From Nocardia araoensis NBRC 100135 (GTDB taxonomy: Bacteria; Actinomycetota; Actinomycetes; Mycobacteriales; Mycobacteriaceae), in assembly GCF_000308435.1 (NCBI RefSeq), contig NZ_BAFR01000003.1, forward strand, positions 1-64,000: a stretch of DNA of 64,000 nt. Direction: 5' to 3'. The translations under genes and the position numbers were made by a program. Positions 30,504 to 39,073 of the stretch are shown piece by piece (within the stretch, counting starts at the first letter, position 1; every line of letters starts with the position of its first letter). Under the pieces are notes generated by a model. The model searched no databases. It saw only the letters and a program-made list of their open reading frames with translations, and was not told the DNA's origin.

Positions 30504-33500
30504 TGCCCGACGCCGCAACCGCTGTTCTCACGAAACCTCCCGCCGCCCCGGTGGTGACCCCGAACGATTTCCGGACCGCCCGGCTCATCGCGCTGGTGGC
30601 CGGAGTGCTCGGCGCGTTGTTCGCCCTGGCGACCCCGTTCCTGCCGGTCACGCAGACCACCGCGGTGCTGAACTGGCCGCAGGGCGGGACGCTCGGCAAC
30701 GTGCAGGCGCCGCTGATGTCGCAGGTCCCGATCGACCTGAAGGCGACGATCCCGTGCGAGACGATCGCCCAGCTACCCGAGCGCGGTGGCATGCTGCTGG
30801 CCACCGCGCCGCCGCAGGGTGACCGGGCCGCGCTGGAGGCCATGTTCGTACGGGTCTCGGAGACGTCGGTGGACGTGATCGACCGCAACGCGGTGGTGGT
30901 GTCGGCCGACCGTAGCCGCATGGGCGAGTGCACGGCGCTGACCATCGATTCGGACAGCGAACGCACCTTCGCCGGGTTCAGCGGGCTCACCCGGCAGGTG
31001 GAGCGGCCGGTCGAAGGCGGGGCGCCCGGGGCGAACGAGTCGGTCACCGTGCCGGTGGAGGGGCAGCTCGGCGGCGATCTGCGGCCCCAGGTGGTCGGGG
31101 TGTTCTCGGACCTGAAGGGCGCGGCGCCCACCGGTTTGTCGTTCACCATGACGGTGGACACCCGATTCTCCTCCAGCCCGACCGCGATCAAGCTGATCGC
31201 GATGATCGCGGCGGTGCTGTGCACACTGATCGCCCTGACGGCGCTGGCCCGGCTCGACAGCAGTGACGGGCGCGGGCACCGCCGGTTCCTGCCCGCGAAC
31301 TGGCTGAAGCCGACCTGGGCGGACGGCGCGGTGGTGGGCACGCTGCTGCTGTGGCATTTCGCGGGCGCGAACACCTCCGACGACGGCTACATCCTCAGCA
31401 TGGTGCGGGTGGCGCCGCACGCGGGTTACATGGCCAACTACTTCCGCTGGTACGGCGTGCCGGAGGCGCCGTTCGGCTGGTACTACTACGTGATCCAGAT
31501 CTTCTCGGAGATCTCCACGGCAAGTCCCTGGGTCCGGTTGCCCGCGCTGGCCTGCGCGATCCTGTGCTGGCTTGTGATCAGCCGCGAGGTGGTGCCCCGC
31601 CTCGGCCGCGGGGTGCGCACCAGCAAGGTGGCGCTGTGGACCGGTGGACTGGTGTTCCTGGCGTTCTGGCTGCCGTTCGACAACGGTCTGCGCTCGGAGC
31701 CGATCGTCGCGCTCGGCGCGCTGCTGACCTGGGTGTCGATCGAGCGGGCCATCGCGACCGGACGGCTGCTGCCCGCCGCGGTGGCGGTCCTGGTGGCGGC
31801 CTTCACCCTTGCGGCCGCGCCGACGGGCCTGATGTGCGTGGCGGCGCTGCTGGCCGGTATCCGCCCGATGCTGCGCATCGTGGTGCGCAAGCACCGGCAG
31901 TTCGCCGCGCTCGGCGCCGGGCGGTGGGGCTCGACGCTGCCGCTGCTCGCGCCGATCGCCGCGGCGGGTGTGCTCGTGCTGACGGCCGTCTACACCGACC
32001 AGACCTTCGCGGGCATCCAGGAGGCCAACCGGGTGCGCCAGGTGACCGGGCCGAACCTGGCCTGGTACGAGGACTACCTGCGCTACTACTACCTGTTCGT
32101 GGAGACCGTCGACGGCTCGCTGTCGCGCCGCTTCGCCTTCCTGGTGATGCTGCTGTGCCTGTTCACCACCATGCTGGTGCTGCTGCGGCGCAGGCGGGTG
32201 CCGGGTATCTCCAGCGGTCCTACCTGGCGGCTGATGGGCGTGGTCTTCGGGACGATCTTCTTCATGATGTTCAACCCGACCAAGTGGACCCACCACTTCG
32301 GCGCGTACGCGGGCATCGCGGGTTCGCTGGCGGCGGTCACCGCGGTAGCGGTCTCGGCGAGCGCCCTGCGGGCCCGCAAGAACCGCGCCATCTTCCTGGC
32401 CGGGTTGCTGTTCGTGCTCGCGGTCGCGTTCTCCGGCATCAACGGCTACTGGTACGTATCCAGCTTCGGCGTGCCGTGGTTCGACAAGCGCGTCTCGCTG
32501 CACGGCTACCAGTCCAACACCCTCATGCTCATGCTGTTCGGCGTGGCCTTGGCGCTGGTCGGCTGGTACGCGCTGCGGGAGGACTACACCAAGCCGCAGC
32601 CGTCGGCCAAGACGGCGCGCGGCAGGCGGATCCGCCGGTTCGCCGCGATCCCGCTGACCGTGGTCGCCGCGCTGATGGTCGCGCTCGAGGTGGTCTCGCT
32701 GGTCAAGGGCGCGGTCTCGCAGTATCCGGCGTACTCGCTGGCCCGGTCGAACATCGACGCGCTCGGCGGCAGCACCTGCGGCCTGGCCAACGACGTGCTG
32801 GTCGAGCCGGACCCGAACGCGGGCAAGCTGGAGCCGATCATCGATCCGGCGCATCCGCCGACGAATCCCGCCGATCCGCTGGCCGGCGTCGACCCGGTCG
32901 GATTCGACCCGAACGGCGTGCCCAACGATCTGTCCGCGGACACCGTCGAGGTGAAGCCGGGTACCGGCAACACCTCCACCCAGTCGGTCGGCGCGGCGTT
33001 CGCGGAGGGGCAGAGCGCGGGCACCGGCGGCGGTCAGGGCGCGCGCGGCGTCAACGGCTCCACCGTCGCCCTCCCGTTCGGCCTGGACCCCGCGACCACG
33101 CCGATCCTCGGCAGCTACCAGAACGGCATGCAGCAGCCCGCGAACGTCACTTCCAGCTGGTACCAGCTGCCCGCGCGTTCGGCGGACAAGCCGCTGGTGG
33201 TGATCTCCGCCGCCGGTCGCATCCTGTCCTTCGACGACACCGGCGCGATGAAGTACGGCCAGTCGCTGACCGTCGACTACGGCAAGCGGCAGCCCGACGG
33301 CAGCGTGCAGAAGCTCGGCACCTACCTGCCGCGCGACATCGGCCCGTTCCCGTCCTGGCGCAACCTGCGGGTGCCGCTGGACGAGATCGCGCCCGACGCC
33401 GACGCGGTGCGCATCGTCGCCAACGACCCGATCCTGATCGGTGACCAGTGGCTGGCGTTCACGCCGCCGCGGATGCCCGAGCTGCGGACGCTCAACAGCC

Positions 33501-33868
33501 TGCTGGGTTCCGAGCAGCCGATCCTGCTGGACTGGGCGGTGGGCCTGCAGTTCCCGTGCCAGCGTCCGTTCGACCACCGCAACGGCGTGGCCGAGGTGCC
33601 CGGCTACCGCATCCTGCCGGATCGCCCGCTGGCCGTCAGCTCGACGAACACCTGGCAGGCCGAGGAGTTCGGCGGCGTGCTCGGCTTCACCCAGATGCTG
33701 GCCAGGTCCATCTCCGTGCCCACCTACCTCAAGGACGACTGGGCGCGTGACTGGGGCTCCTTGGAGCGCTACGAGCAGTACGACCGCAACGCGGTCCCGG
33801 CGAAGCTGGACACCGGCACCGCGACGCGCTCGGGCCTTTGGTCGCCGGGCAGTATGCGGGTGTTCTGA
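30503..33868 (+). CDS. embB: arabinosyltransferase, EmbB-like
   Basis: This is an 1121-residue GT-C membrane enzyme that adds arabinofuranose from DPA to arabinan outside the membrane; the Emb family is the ethambutol target. About 15 helices form the core; the catalytic loop has [13 protein letters not shown] (Met300 matches the ethambutol-resistance position 306 of M. tuberculosis EmbB). The proline motif KWTHHFGAY and a large C-terminal carbohydrate-binding domain ([15 protein letters not shown] onward) follow. Segments such as EPDPNAGKL and SAAGRILSF resemble EmbB more than EmbC. TTG 30494 is a rejected alternative start. Confidence 0.9.
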   Translation: MPDAATAVLTKPPAAPVVTPNDFRTARLIALVAGVLGALFALATPFLPVTQTTAVLNWPQGGTLGNVQAPLMSQVPIDLKATIPCETIAQLPERGGMLLATAPPQGDRAALEAMFVRVSETSVDVIDRNAVVVSADRSRMGECTALTIDSDSERTFAGFSGLTRQVERPVEGGAPGANESVTVPVEGQLGGDLRPQVVGVFSDLKGAAPTGLSFTMTVDTRFSSSPTAIKLIAMIAAVLCTLIALTALARLDSSDGRGHRRFLPANWLKPTWADGAVVGTLLLWHFAGANTSDDGYILSMVRVAPHAGYMANYFRWYGVPEAPFGWYYYVIQIFSEISTASPWVRLPALACAILCWLVISREVVPRLGRGVRTSKVALWTGGLVFLAFWLPFDNGLRSEPIVALGALLTWVSIERAIATGRLLPAAVAVLVAAFTLAAAPTGLMCVAALLAGIRPMLRIVVRKHRQFAALGAGRWGSTLPLLAPIAAAGVLVLTAVYTDQTFAGIQEANRVRQVTGPNLAWYEDYLRYYYLFVETVDGSLSRRFAFLVMLLCLFTTMLVLLRRRRVPGISSGPTWRLMGVVFGTIFFMMFNPTKWTHHFGAYAGIAGSLAAVTAVAVSASALRARKNRAIFLAGLLFVLAVAFSGINGYWYVSSFGVPWFDKRVSLHGYQSNTLMLMLFGVALALVGWYALREDYTKPQPSAKTARGRRIRRFAAIPLTVVAALMVALEVVSLVKGAVSQYPAYSLARSNIDALGGSTCGLANDVLVEPDPNAGKLEPIIDPAHPPTNPADPLAGVDPVGFDPNGVPNDLSADTVEVKPGTGNTSTQSVGAAFAEGQSAGTGGGQGARGVNGSTVALPFGLDPATTPILGSYQNGMQQPANVTSSWYQLPARSADKPLVVISAAGRILSFDDTGAMKYGQSLTVDYGKRQPDGSVQKLGTYLPRDIGPFPSWRNLRVPLDEIAPDADAVRIVANDPILIGDQWLAFTPPRMPELRTLNSLLGSEQPILLDWAVGLQFPCQRPFDHRNGVAEVPGYRILPDRPLAVSSTNTWQAEEFGGVLGFTQMLARSISVPTYLKDDWARDWGSLERYEQYDRNAVPAKLDTGTATRSGLWSPGSMRVF

Positions 33869-33895
33869 CATCGCGCTCGGGCCATGGCCCAGACA

Positions 33896-33934
33896 CAGGG
33901 CCGCCGCGCAGGCTGATCCTGCGCGGCGGCCCTG
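33896..33934 (+). terminator. perfect 17-bp hairpin after the EmbB-like gene
   Basis: CAGGGCCGCCGCGCAGG (33896-33912) pairs perfectly with 33918-33934 across the loop CTGAT. No T tract follows. It ends the rightward emb transcript and could also serve the leftward gene at 33963. Confidence 0.75.
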
Positions 33935-33962
33935 CCGTATGTCGCCGGTGTCTACCGGGCGC

Positions 33963-34121
33963 TCAGACCTTCAGCCGAAGACCGAGCTCGCGCCGGAGCA
34001 CCTCTTGCGAAGGGAGGCGGCCGAGCACGCGCAGCACCGCAGGCCGCAGCTCCCGTTGTTCCTCTTCGTTGAGCAGTCCGACAAGATCGCGCAGATCCAT
34101 TTCATCGAATGCCGTTGTCAT
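33963..34121 (-). CDS. small hypothetical protein (52 aa)
   Basis: The frame gives a charged, probably helical protein of 52 residues (FDEMDLRDLVGLLNEEEQRE in its first half, then LRPAVLRVLGRLPSQEVLRR). Composition looks protein-like and lies downstream of the HxlR gene on the same strand with an 85-nt gap. There is no strong ribosome site at ATG 34121. I do not recognise it; a chance frame is possible. Confidence 0.4.
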   Translation of the reverse strand: MTTAFDEMDLRDLVGLLNEEEQRELRPAVLRVLGRLPSQEVLRRELGLRLKV

Positions 34122-34206
34122 GGCATTCAGATTAAGGCCATCGACCCGATTCGTCTTCCGATGTTTAACCACAGGTGGGAGCACATTTTCAGACCGGACA
34201 ACCGGT

Positions 34207-34608
34207 TTATTGCGCGGCGGTGTCGTAGCGCTCCCGTGCGGCGACGACGTCTTCCATGCGAGCCTCCGCCCACGCTTTGACCGCGCTCATGACCGGCTGG
34301 AGGCTGTGGCCGAGCGGAGTGAGTTCGTAGTCGACCCGGACCGGGACTTCCGCGGTGATCCGTCGCTCCACCAGGCCGTCGCGTTCCAGTCCGCGCAGCG
34401 TCTGCGTGAGCATCTTGGGGCTCACGCCGGCGATGATCCGGCTCAGCTCGCCGTAGCGCAACGGCCCGTCGGCGAGGGCGGTCAAGACAAGACTCACCCA
34501 TTTGTCGCTGATCCGATCCAGGAGTTGCCGGGTCGGGCACTCGGCGATGTACGCGTCGTACCGCTGTTTGGCCAGCTCACGGCGCTGTGCCGCGGTCTTC
34601 GTCGCCAT
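34207..34608 (-). CDS. HxlR-family transcriptional regulator
   Basis: This is a 133-residue winged-helix regulator of the HxlR (MarR-like, DUF24) family: CPTRQLLDRISDKWVSLVL, LRYGELSRIIAGVSPKMLTQ and the wing DYELTPLGHSL. The conserved Cys in AECPTRQ is the residue that senses redox or electrophile stress in many members such as YodB. ATG 34608 has GAGGTG 6 nt upstream. It is divergent from an NADPH:quinone-type oxidoreductase, with a shared inverted repeat between. I infer redox or quinone-responsive control. Confidence 0.88.
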   Translation of the reverse strand: MATKTAAQRRELAKQRYDAYIAECPTRQLLDRISDKWVSLVLTALADGPLRYGELSRIIAGVSPKMLTQTLRGLERDGLVERRITAEVPVRVDYELTPLGHSLQPVMSAVKAWAEARMEDVVAARERYDTAAQ

Positions 34609-34640
34609 TGAGCGCACCTCGCTGTCTCTAACGCACTTTC

Positions 34641-34670
34641 GGGTAACTACTACCTCATGGATAGTAACCC
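34641..34670. promoter_or_regulatory. HxlR operator
   Basis: GGGTAACTACT (34641-34651) and its imperfect inverse ATAGTAACCC (34661-34670) form a 30-bp inverted repeat midway between the divergent HxlR and oxidoreductase genes. GTNACTA half-sites of this kind are typical for HxlR proteins. Binding is inferred. Confidence 0.6.
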
Positions 34671-34707
34671 GCTCTAGGTTGGTCGGCGGCAGAGAGGAAG
34701 GAATGTC

Positions 34708-35640
34708 ATGCGAGCAGTAGTAGTCCGCCGACCGGGACCCGAAGCCGTGGTGGAGATCGTGGAGGTGCCGACGCCGCAGGCGGGGCCGGGCACGGTCCGC
34801 ATCGCGGTCGCGGCGGCGACGGTGAACCCGGTGGATCTGATGGTGCGGGCGGGCGTGGGCGGCACGCCGTTCGCCGCGCCGCGCGATCAGTGGGGCGTCG
34901 GCTGGGATGTCGCGGGCACGGTCGACGCGGTCGGCGAGGGCGTCACGGAGTTCACGGTGGGGCAAGCGGTGATCGGCATCAGCGACCGGCTCGACATCTC
35001 GCTCGGCGCGCAGGCCGACTACGTGGTGCTGGAGGCCGGGAATGTCGCGCCCGCTCCGGTTTCCGTGTCGCCGGTGCACGCGGCCACCATCCCGCTCAAC
35101 GGTCTCACCGCGCTCCAATCCCTCGACGCGCTGGATCTCGCGCCCACCGACACGCTGTTGGTGACCGGCGCCGCGGGCGCTGTCGGCGGATTCGCGGTCG
35201 AACTCGCGGCGGCGCAGGGGATCCGCGTGATCGCCTCGGCTTCACCCGCCGACGAGGACGCGGTGCGCGCCTTGGGCGCCACCGATTTCGTGCCGCGCCA
35301 GGCATCTTTGCCGGATGCCGTCCGCGCCATCGTCCCCGGCGGCGTCGACGCCGCCCTGGACGCGGCCGCCCTCGGCCCGGCGACGCTCGCCGCGGTACGC
35401 AGCGGCGGAAAATTCGTGTCGATCAGCGTCCCCAACACGCCGATCCCCCTGCGCGGCACCACCGTCCACACAGTCCTGGTCCGCGCCGACCGAACCCAAC
35501 TCGACCACCTCGTGAACCGAGTCGACGAGGGCAAACTAACCCTCCGCGTCGCCGAAACCCACCCCCTCACCTCCGCCCCGCAAGCCCAGACCCGCCTGGC
35601 ACTCGGCGGCCTCCGCGGCCGCCTCGTCCTCACCCCCTGA
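34708..35640 (+). CDS. NADP-dependent alcohol dehydrogenase/quinone oxidoreductase-like
   Basis: This is a 310-residue medium-chain reductase of the zinc-free quinone oxidoreductase group. The GroES-like N-half (NPVDLMVRAGVGGTPF, WGVGWDVAGTVDAVGEGV) is followed by the Rossmann half with VTGAAGAVGGFAVELAAAQG. No zinc-binding Cys cluster is seen. ATG 34708 has AGGAAGGAA upstream. It is probably repressed by the divergent HxlR protein and reduces quinones or similar electrophiles. The gene pair interrupts the emb group. Confidence 0.85.
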   Translation: MRAVVVRRPGPEAVVEIVEVPTPQAGPGTVRIAVAAATVNPVDLMVRAGVGGTPFAAPRDQWGVGWDVAGTVDAVGEGVTEFTVGQAVIGISDRLDISLGAQADYVVLEAGNVAPAPVSVSPVHAATIPLNGLTALQSLDALDLAPTDTLLVTGAAGAVGGFAVELAAAQGIRVIASASPADEDAVRALGATDFVPRQASLPDAVRAIVPGGVDAALDAAALGPATLAAVRSGGKFVSISVPNTPIPLRGTTVHTVLVRADRTQLDHLVNRVDEGKLTLRVAETHPLTSAPQAQTRLALGGLRGRLVLTP

Positions 35641-35647
35641 CCCCCTC

Positions 35648-35706
35648 CACGAGTGGCACACGGCTGCGGCGAATCGCGAGAGAACTCTCCACCATGTGCC
35701 ACTCGC
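35648..35706. repeat. 60-bp palindromic extragenic repeat, copy A
   Basis: The ends CACGAGTGGCACA and TGTGCCACTCGCG are inverted repeats, and an inner hairpin GAGAG-AA-CTCTC lies between. A copy with the same plan is at 51256-51316. Both fill the short gap between converging genes, here the oxidoreductase and the EmbC-like gene, so they may act as bidirectional terminators or be a small mobile repeat that settles there. Confidence 0.8.
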
Positions 35707-35711
35707 GGGGT

Positions 35712-38700
35712 TCAGCGGATGCGGATGGGGTCGTCGGTGGAGAGGCCGGTGCGGGTTCGGGTCGTGGTGGTGATGGAGGCTGGTGTCGCGGTGGGGTCGT
35801 AGGGGGTGAAGCGTTCGAGGGAGCCCCAGTCGCGGGACCAGTCGCGGTTCAGGTAGGCGGGGACGGTTTGGGATTTCAGCAGCAGGCCGGTCCAGCCGAG
35901 CGGGCCGCCGCCGATGTCGTCCTGCCAGGCGTTGGAGGCGTCGGAGCCCACGCGGTCGGGCAGGATGCGCCACCGCGGGATCTCGCCGACGCCGTCCTTG
36001 TGGTCGAACGGCCGCTGGCACGGGAAGGCGAGACCGACGTGCCAGTCCAGCAGCACCGGAGCCTGCGACCCGACCACGGAATTCAACGTGGCCAGCTTGG
36101 GCAGCCTGGGCGGGGTGACGGCCAGCCACTGCTTCGGCGTGATGTCGTTGTCGACCGCGACCAGCCGCACCGCGTTCACTTCCGCGGGCAGCCGATCCAG
36201 CGGCACCCGCAGATTGCGCCAGGACGGCGCGGGGCCGATGTCGAGCGGATCGATCGAGCCGAGCGTGCGCACCTCGCCGTCGGCGCCGCGGACGCCGTAC
36301 TCCAAGTGCAGTTCCTGTCCGTAGGTGAGCACACCGTCGGCGTCCACCGAGCGGATCCGGCCCGCCGCGGTGATCGCGAGCACCTGGTAGGCCGGGTCGT
36401 TGCGCATGCTGTCGGTCAGGTCGAGGCGGTACCACTGGGTGGTCAGCTTCGCCTGCTGCTGCTCACCTTCCTGGTAGCTGCCCAGCACCGGGGTCTTCGC
36501 CGGGTCAAGGCCGAACGGCAGCGCGACGGTGCTGCCGTTGATGCCCGCCTGCTCGGTGGTGCCGCCTCCGGTGCCCGCGCCGGTGGTGTTGGTGGTCTTG
36601 TTCTCCGAATCCTTGTCCACGGAGTTCGCACCGCCGGTGACCGTCTCCTCGGCGTCGGCGGTGAGGTCGCGCGCCACCCCGTTCGGCGTGAATCCTTTGT
36701 TCTGCGCCGCCAATCCGTCCGCGGGTGATCCGGTGAACGGTTGCAGCAGCGAATCGGCGGTGTCGGTCTCGACGAGCACCTCGTTCGCCAGCGCGCACGA
36801 ATCCCCGCCGACCGATTCCACGTTCGACTTGGTGATCGAGTACGCGGGGTACTGCGTGGCCGCGGCCTTGGCGAGCGAGGCGACCTCGAAGATCACCAGC
36901 AGTGCGGCGGCCACGGTCAACGGCGCCGAGGCCCACCGGTCGAATCGCCTCGGGGCCCCGCCACTCTCGCGCCGGTACGGCTCGCGGTAGTGCTGCCAGA
37001 TGGCGACCAGCAGTGCGAGGCCGCTGAGCCCGAGGAACAGGGTGGACAGCCCCTTGCCCGCGATCAGCGGCGCCTTGTCCCACCACGGGACGCCGTAGCT
37101 GGACACGTACCACCACCCGTTGGAGCCGGTGAAGGTCACGGCGAGCAGGAACAGCACCGCCGCGGCGAACAACGCCCGGTTGCGCGGCGAGCGAATGCCG
37201 GTGGTGCCCACCGCGACCGCAGCGAGCGCGGCCAGCGATCCGGCCAGTCCGGCGTACACGCCGAAGTGGTGCGTCCACTTGGTGGGGGTGAACATCATCA
37301 GGAACAGCGACGCGAACACGATGCCGAGAATGCGCACCGATGGGCCGCGCGAGGTGCCCGGGATGCGGCCCTTCCGCAGGACTTGCAGCACGCACACGAG
37401 CAGGCACAGCAGCATCACCAGCACGCCGAACCGCCGCGCCAGCGAACCGTCCGGCGACAGCATGAGCAGCGAGTCCCAGCGGGTGCGCTCGTCGAACCAG
37501 GCGACGTTCGGTCCGACGATCGTGCGCACCCGGGTGGCTTCCAGCACCGTCGCCAGGGTCTGGTCGGCGAAGATCACCACCAGCACCAGCGTGCCCGCGG
37601 CGAGGCCGGGGGCGATCAGCGCGGCGGATCGGAACACCGTGCCCGCCAGAGACGGCTTGCGCGCCTTCGCGGGGGCGTTCACCGCGGCCGCGGCTTCGGT
37701 GGAACCGGCGGCGGCCGCGTCGGCGTCGGGCCCGGTCCTGGCGGGCACGACGCCGCGCGCACGCTTGATGATGATCAGCAGCACCGGCCGTGAGCCGGCG
37801 ATCAGCGCCGCGATGCAGATCAGGCCGGTCGGACCCGCCGCGAGCGAGAACGCGGCGATCAGGACGGCCGCCGCGGCGGGCAGCAGCCGCCCGGTCGCGA
37901 TGGCGCGCTCGATCGAGCACCAGGTGAGCAGCGCGCCCGCCGCGATGAGCGGTTCGGGGCGCAGGCCGTTGTCGTAGGGCAGCCAGAACGCCAGGAACAC
38001 CAGGCCCGCCGTCCACAGGGCCACCTTGTTGCGGCGCACCCGCGCGCCGAGGCGGGGCAGCACCTCGCGGCTGATCACCAGCCAGCAGATCACGCCCGCC
38101 AGCAGCGTGGGCAGTCGCATCCACAGGCTGGCGTCGGAGATCCGGGACATCCAGGCCAGCACCTCGTAGGACCAGCCGAACGGGGCCTCGGGGACGGCGA
38201 ACCACCGGTAGTAGTTCGCCATGTAGCCCGCGTGGCCGGAGACGCGCGCCATGTTGAGGATGTAGCCGTCGTCGGAGGTGTTCGCCCCGATGACGTGCCA
38301 CAGCGCCAGCGTGCCGAGCACGACGCCGTCCGCGGGGGTGACCCGCCACCAGTGCGCGGGCAGGAACCGGCGCGCTCGGCGCCCGTCGGCGGTGTCCAGC
38401 AGATGCAGTGCGACGAGTGCGATCAGCGTGAACACGGCTGCGGCGATCATGGCGGCCAGCTTCAGCGGCGTCGGCGTGGAGGAGAAACGCGAGTCGATGT
38501 CCGCGTGCACCTGCGCTCCGGCGAGCCGATCGGCCTTCAGATCGGTGAACACGCCCACCAACTGCGGCCGGATGTCCCGGTCGACCGTGGACCGGAACGG
38601 CGTGCCGTCCTGCCGAGTCACGCCGGTGAGTTCAGCGGTCGTCGCGGCGGCGGTCGATTCGATGTCGATCGCGGTGCAGGACCCGACCTCGGCCAGCGGC

Positions 38701-39059
38701 GCCGACAACAACGGGATGTCGCGCAGCACCACCGCGAGGCTGCCGTCGGCGACCGACACGACCAAACCCTTGGTCGCCGCCTGCCCGGAGGCCACCGGGG
38801 CGGTGGACAGCAGCGTGCCTCCCGATCCGAGTTCTCGGATCAGCGAGCAGGGCAGCGCCGCATGGAACCGCAGCGGCTCGTAGGACACCAGCGGAGCCGC
38901 CACGCTCCCGGCGCCGGACTCGGGCCAGTCCAGGCTCGCTCGATCCTGCCGAACCGGCAGCAGCGGGGTCAGCAATGCCAGCAGGAATCCGAGAAGCCCG
39001 GAGAGGAGGGCGATCAAGCGGATACGGGTGAACGCTCGAGAAGATCGGTCCGGTCGCAC
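35712..39059 (-). CDS. embC: arabinosyltransferase, EmbC-like
   Basis: This is a 1115-residue second Emb GT-C enzyme using DPA. It has the catalytic loop [13 protein letters not shown] (Met270 matches the ethambutol-resistance position), KWTHHFGVYAGLAGS, the C-terminal carbohydrate-binding domain ([12 protein letters not shown]) and WHVGLAFPCQRPF. Segments such as LRKGRIPGTSRGPS and PDGSLARRF follow M. tuberculosis EmbC more than EmbA or EmbB, so it may extend lipoarabinomannan or arabinogalactan arabinan. No embA is in the window. GTG 39059 is predicted to be leaderless. Two hydrophilic insertions (about 430-470 and 800-850) are lineage-specific. Confidence 0.9.
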   Translation of the reverse strand: MRPDRSSRAFTRIRLIALLSGLLGFLLALLTPLLPVRQDRASLDWPESGAGSVAAPLVSYEPLRFHAALPCSLIRELGSGGTLLSTAPVASGQAATKGLVVSVADGSLAVVLRDIPLLSAPLAEVGSCTAIDIESTAAATTAELTGVTRQDGTPFRSTVDRDIRPQLVGVFTDLKADRLAGAQVHADIDSRFSSTPTPLKLAAMIAAAVFTLIALVALHLLDTADGRRARRFLPAHWWRVTPADGVVLGTLALWHVIGANTSDDGYILNMARVSGHAGYMANYYRWFAVPEAPFGWSYEVLAWMSRISDASLWMRLPTLLAGVICWLVISREVLPRLGARVRRNKVALWTAGLVFLAFWLPYDNGLRPEPLIAAGALLTWCSIERAIATGRLLPAAAAVLIAAFSLAAGPTGLICIAALIAGSRPVLLIIIKRARGVVPARTGPDADAAAAGSTEAAAAVNAPAKARKPSLAGTVFRSAALIAPGLAAGTLVLVVIFADQTLATVLEATRVRTIVGPNVAWFDERTRWDSLLMLSPDGSLARRFGVLVMLLCLLVCVLQVLRKGRIPGTSRGPSVRILGIVFASLFLMMFTPTKWTHHFGVYAGLAGSLAALAAVAVGTTGIRSPRNRALFAAAVLFLLAVTFTGSNGWWYVSSYGVPWWDKAPLIAGKGLSTLFLGLSGLALLVAIWQHYREPYRRESGGAPRRFDRWASAPLTVAAALLVIFEVASLAKAAATQYPAYSITKSNVESVGGDSCALANEVLVETDTADSLLQPFTGSPADGLAAQNKGFTPNGVARDLTADAEETVTGGANSVDKDSENKTTNTTGAGTGGGTTEQAGINGSTVALPFGLDPAKTPVLGSYQEGEQQQAKLTTQWYRLDLTDSMRNDPAYQVLAITAAGRIRSVDADGVLTYGQELHLEYGVRGADGEVRTLGSIDPLDIGPAPSWRNLRVPLDRLPAEVNAVRLVAVDNDITPKQWLAVTPPRLPKLATLNSVVGSQAPVLLDWHVGLAFPCQRPFDHKDGVGEIPRWRILPDRVGSDASNAWQDDIGGGPLGWTGLLLKSQTVPAYLNRDWSRDWGSLERFTPYDPTATPASITTTTRTRTGLSTDDPIRIR

Positions 39060-39073
39060 GGTGGTTGATGCTA
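39060..39073 (-). promoter_or_regulatory. leaderless promoter of the EmbC-like gene, overlapping a stop codon
   Basis: On the minus strand TAGCAT (39073-39068) ends 8 nt before GTG 39059. Its first three bases are the TAG stop codon of the upstream membrane-protein gene, so the stop doubles as part of the -10 box. The hexamer and the spacing equal those of the EmbB-like gene. Confidence 0.6.

Noticed and set aside
30773..33871. 1032-codon frame antisense to the EmbB-like gene
   Set aside because: Arg/Gln/His-rich antisense translation without domains; the sense frame is a full Emb protein.
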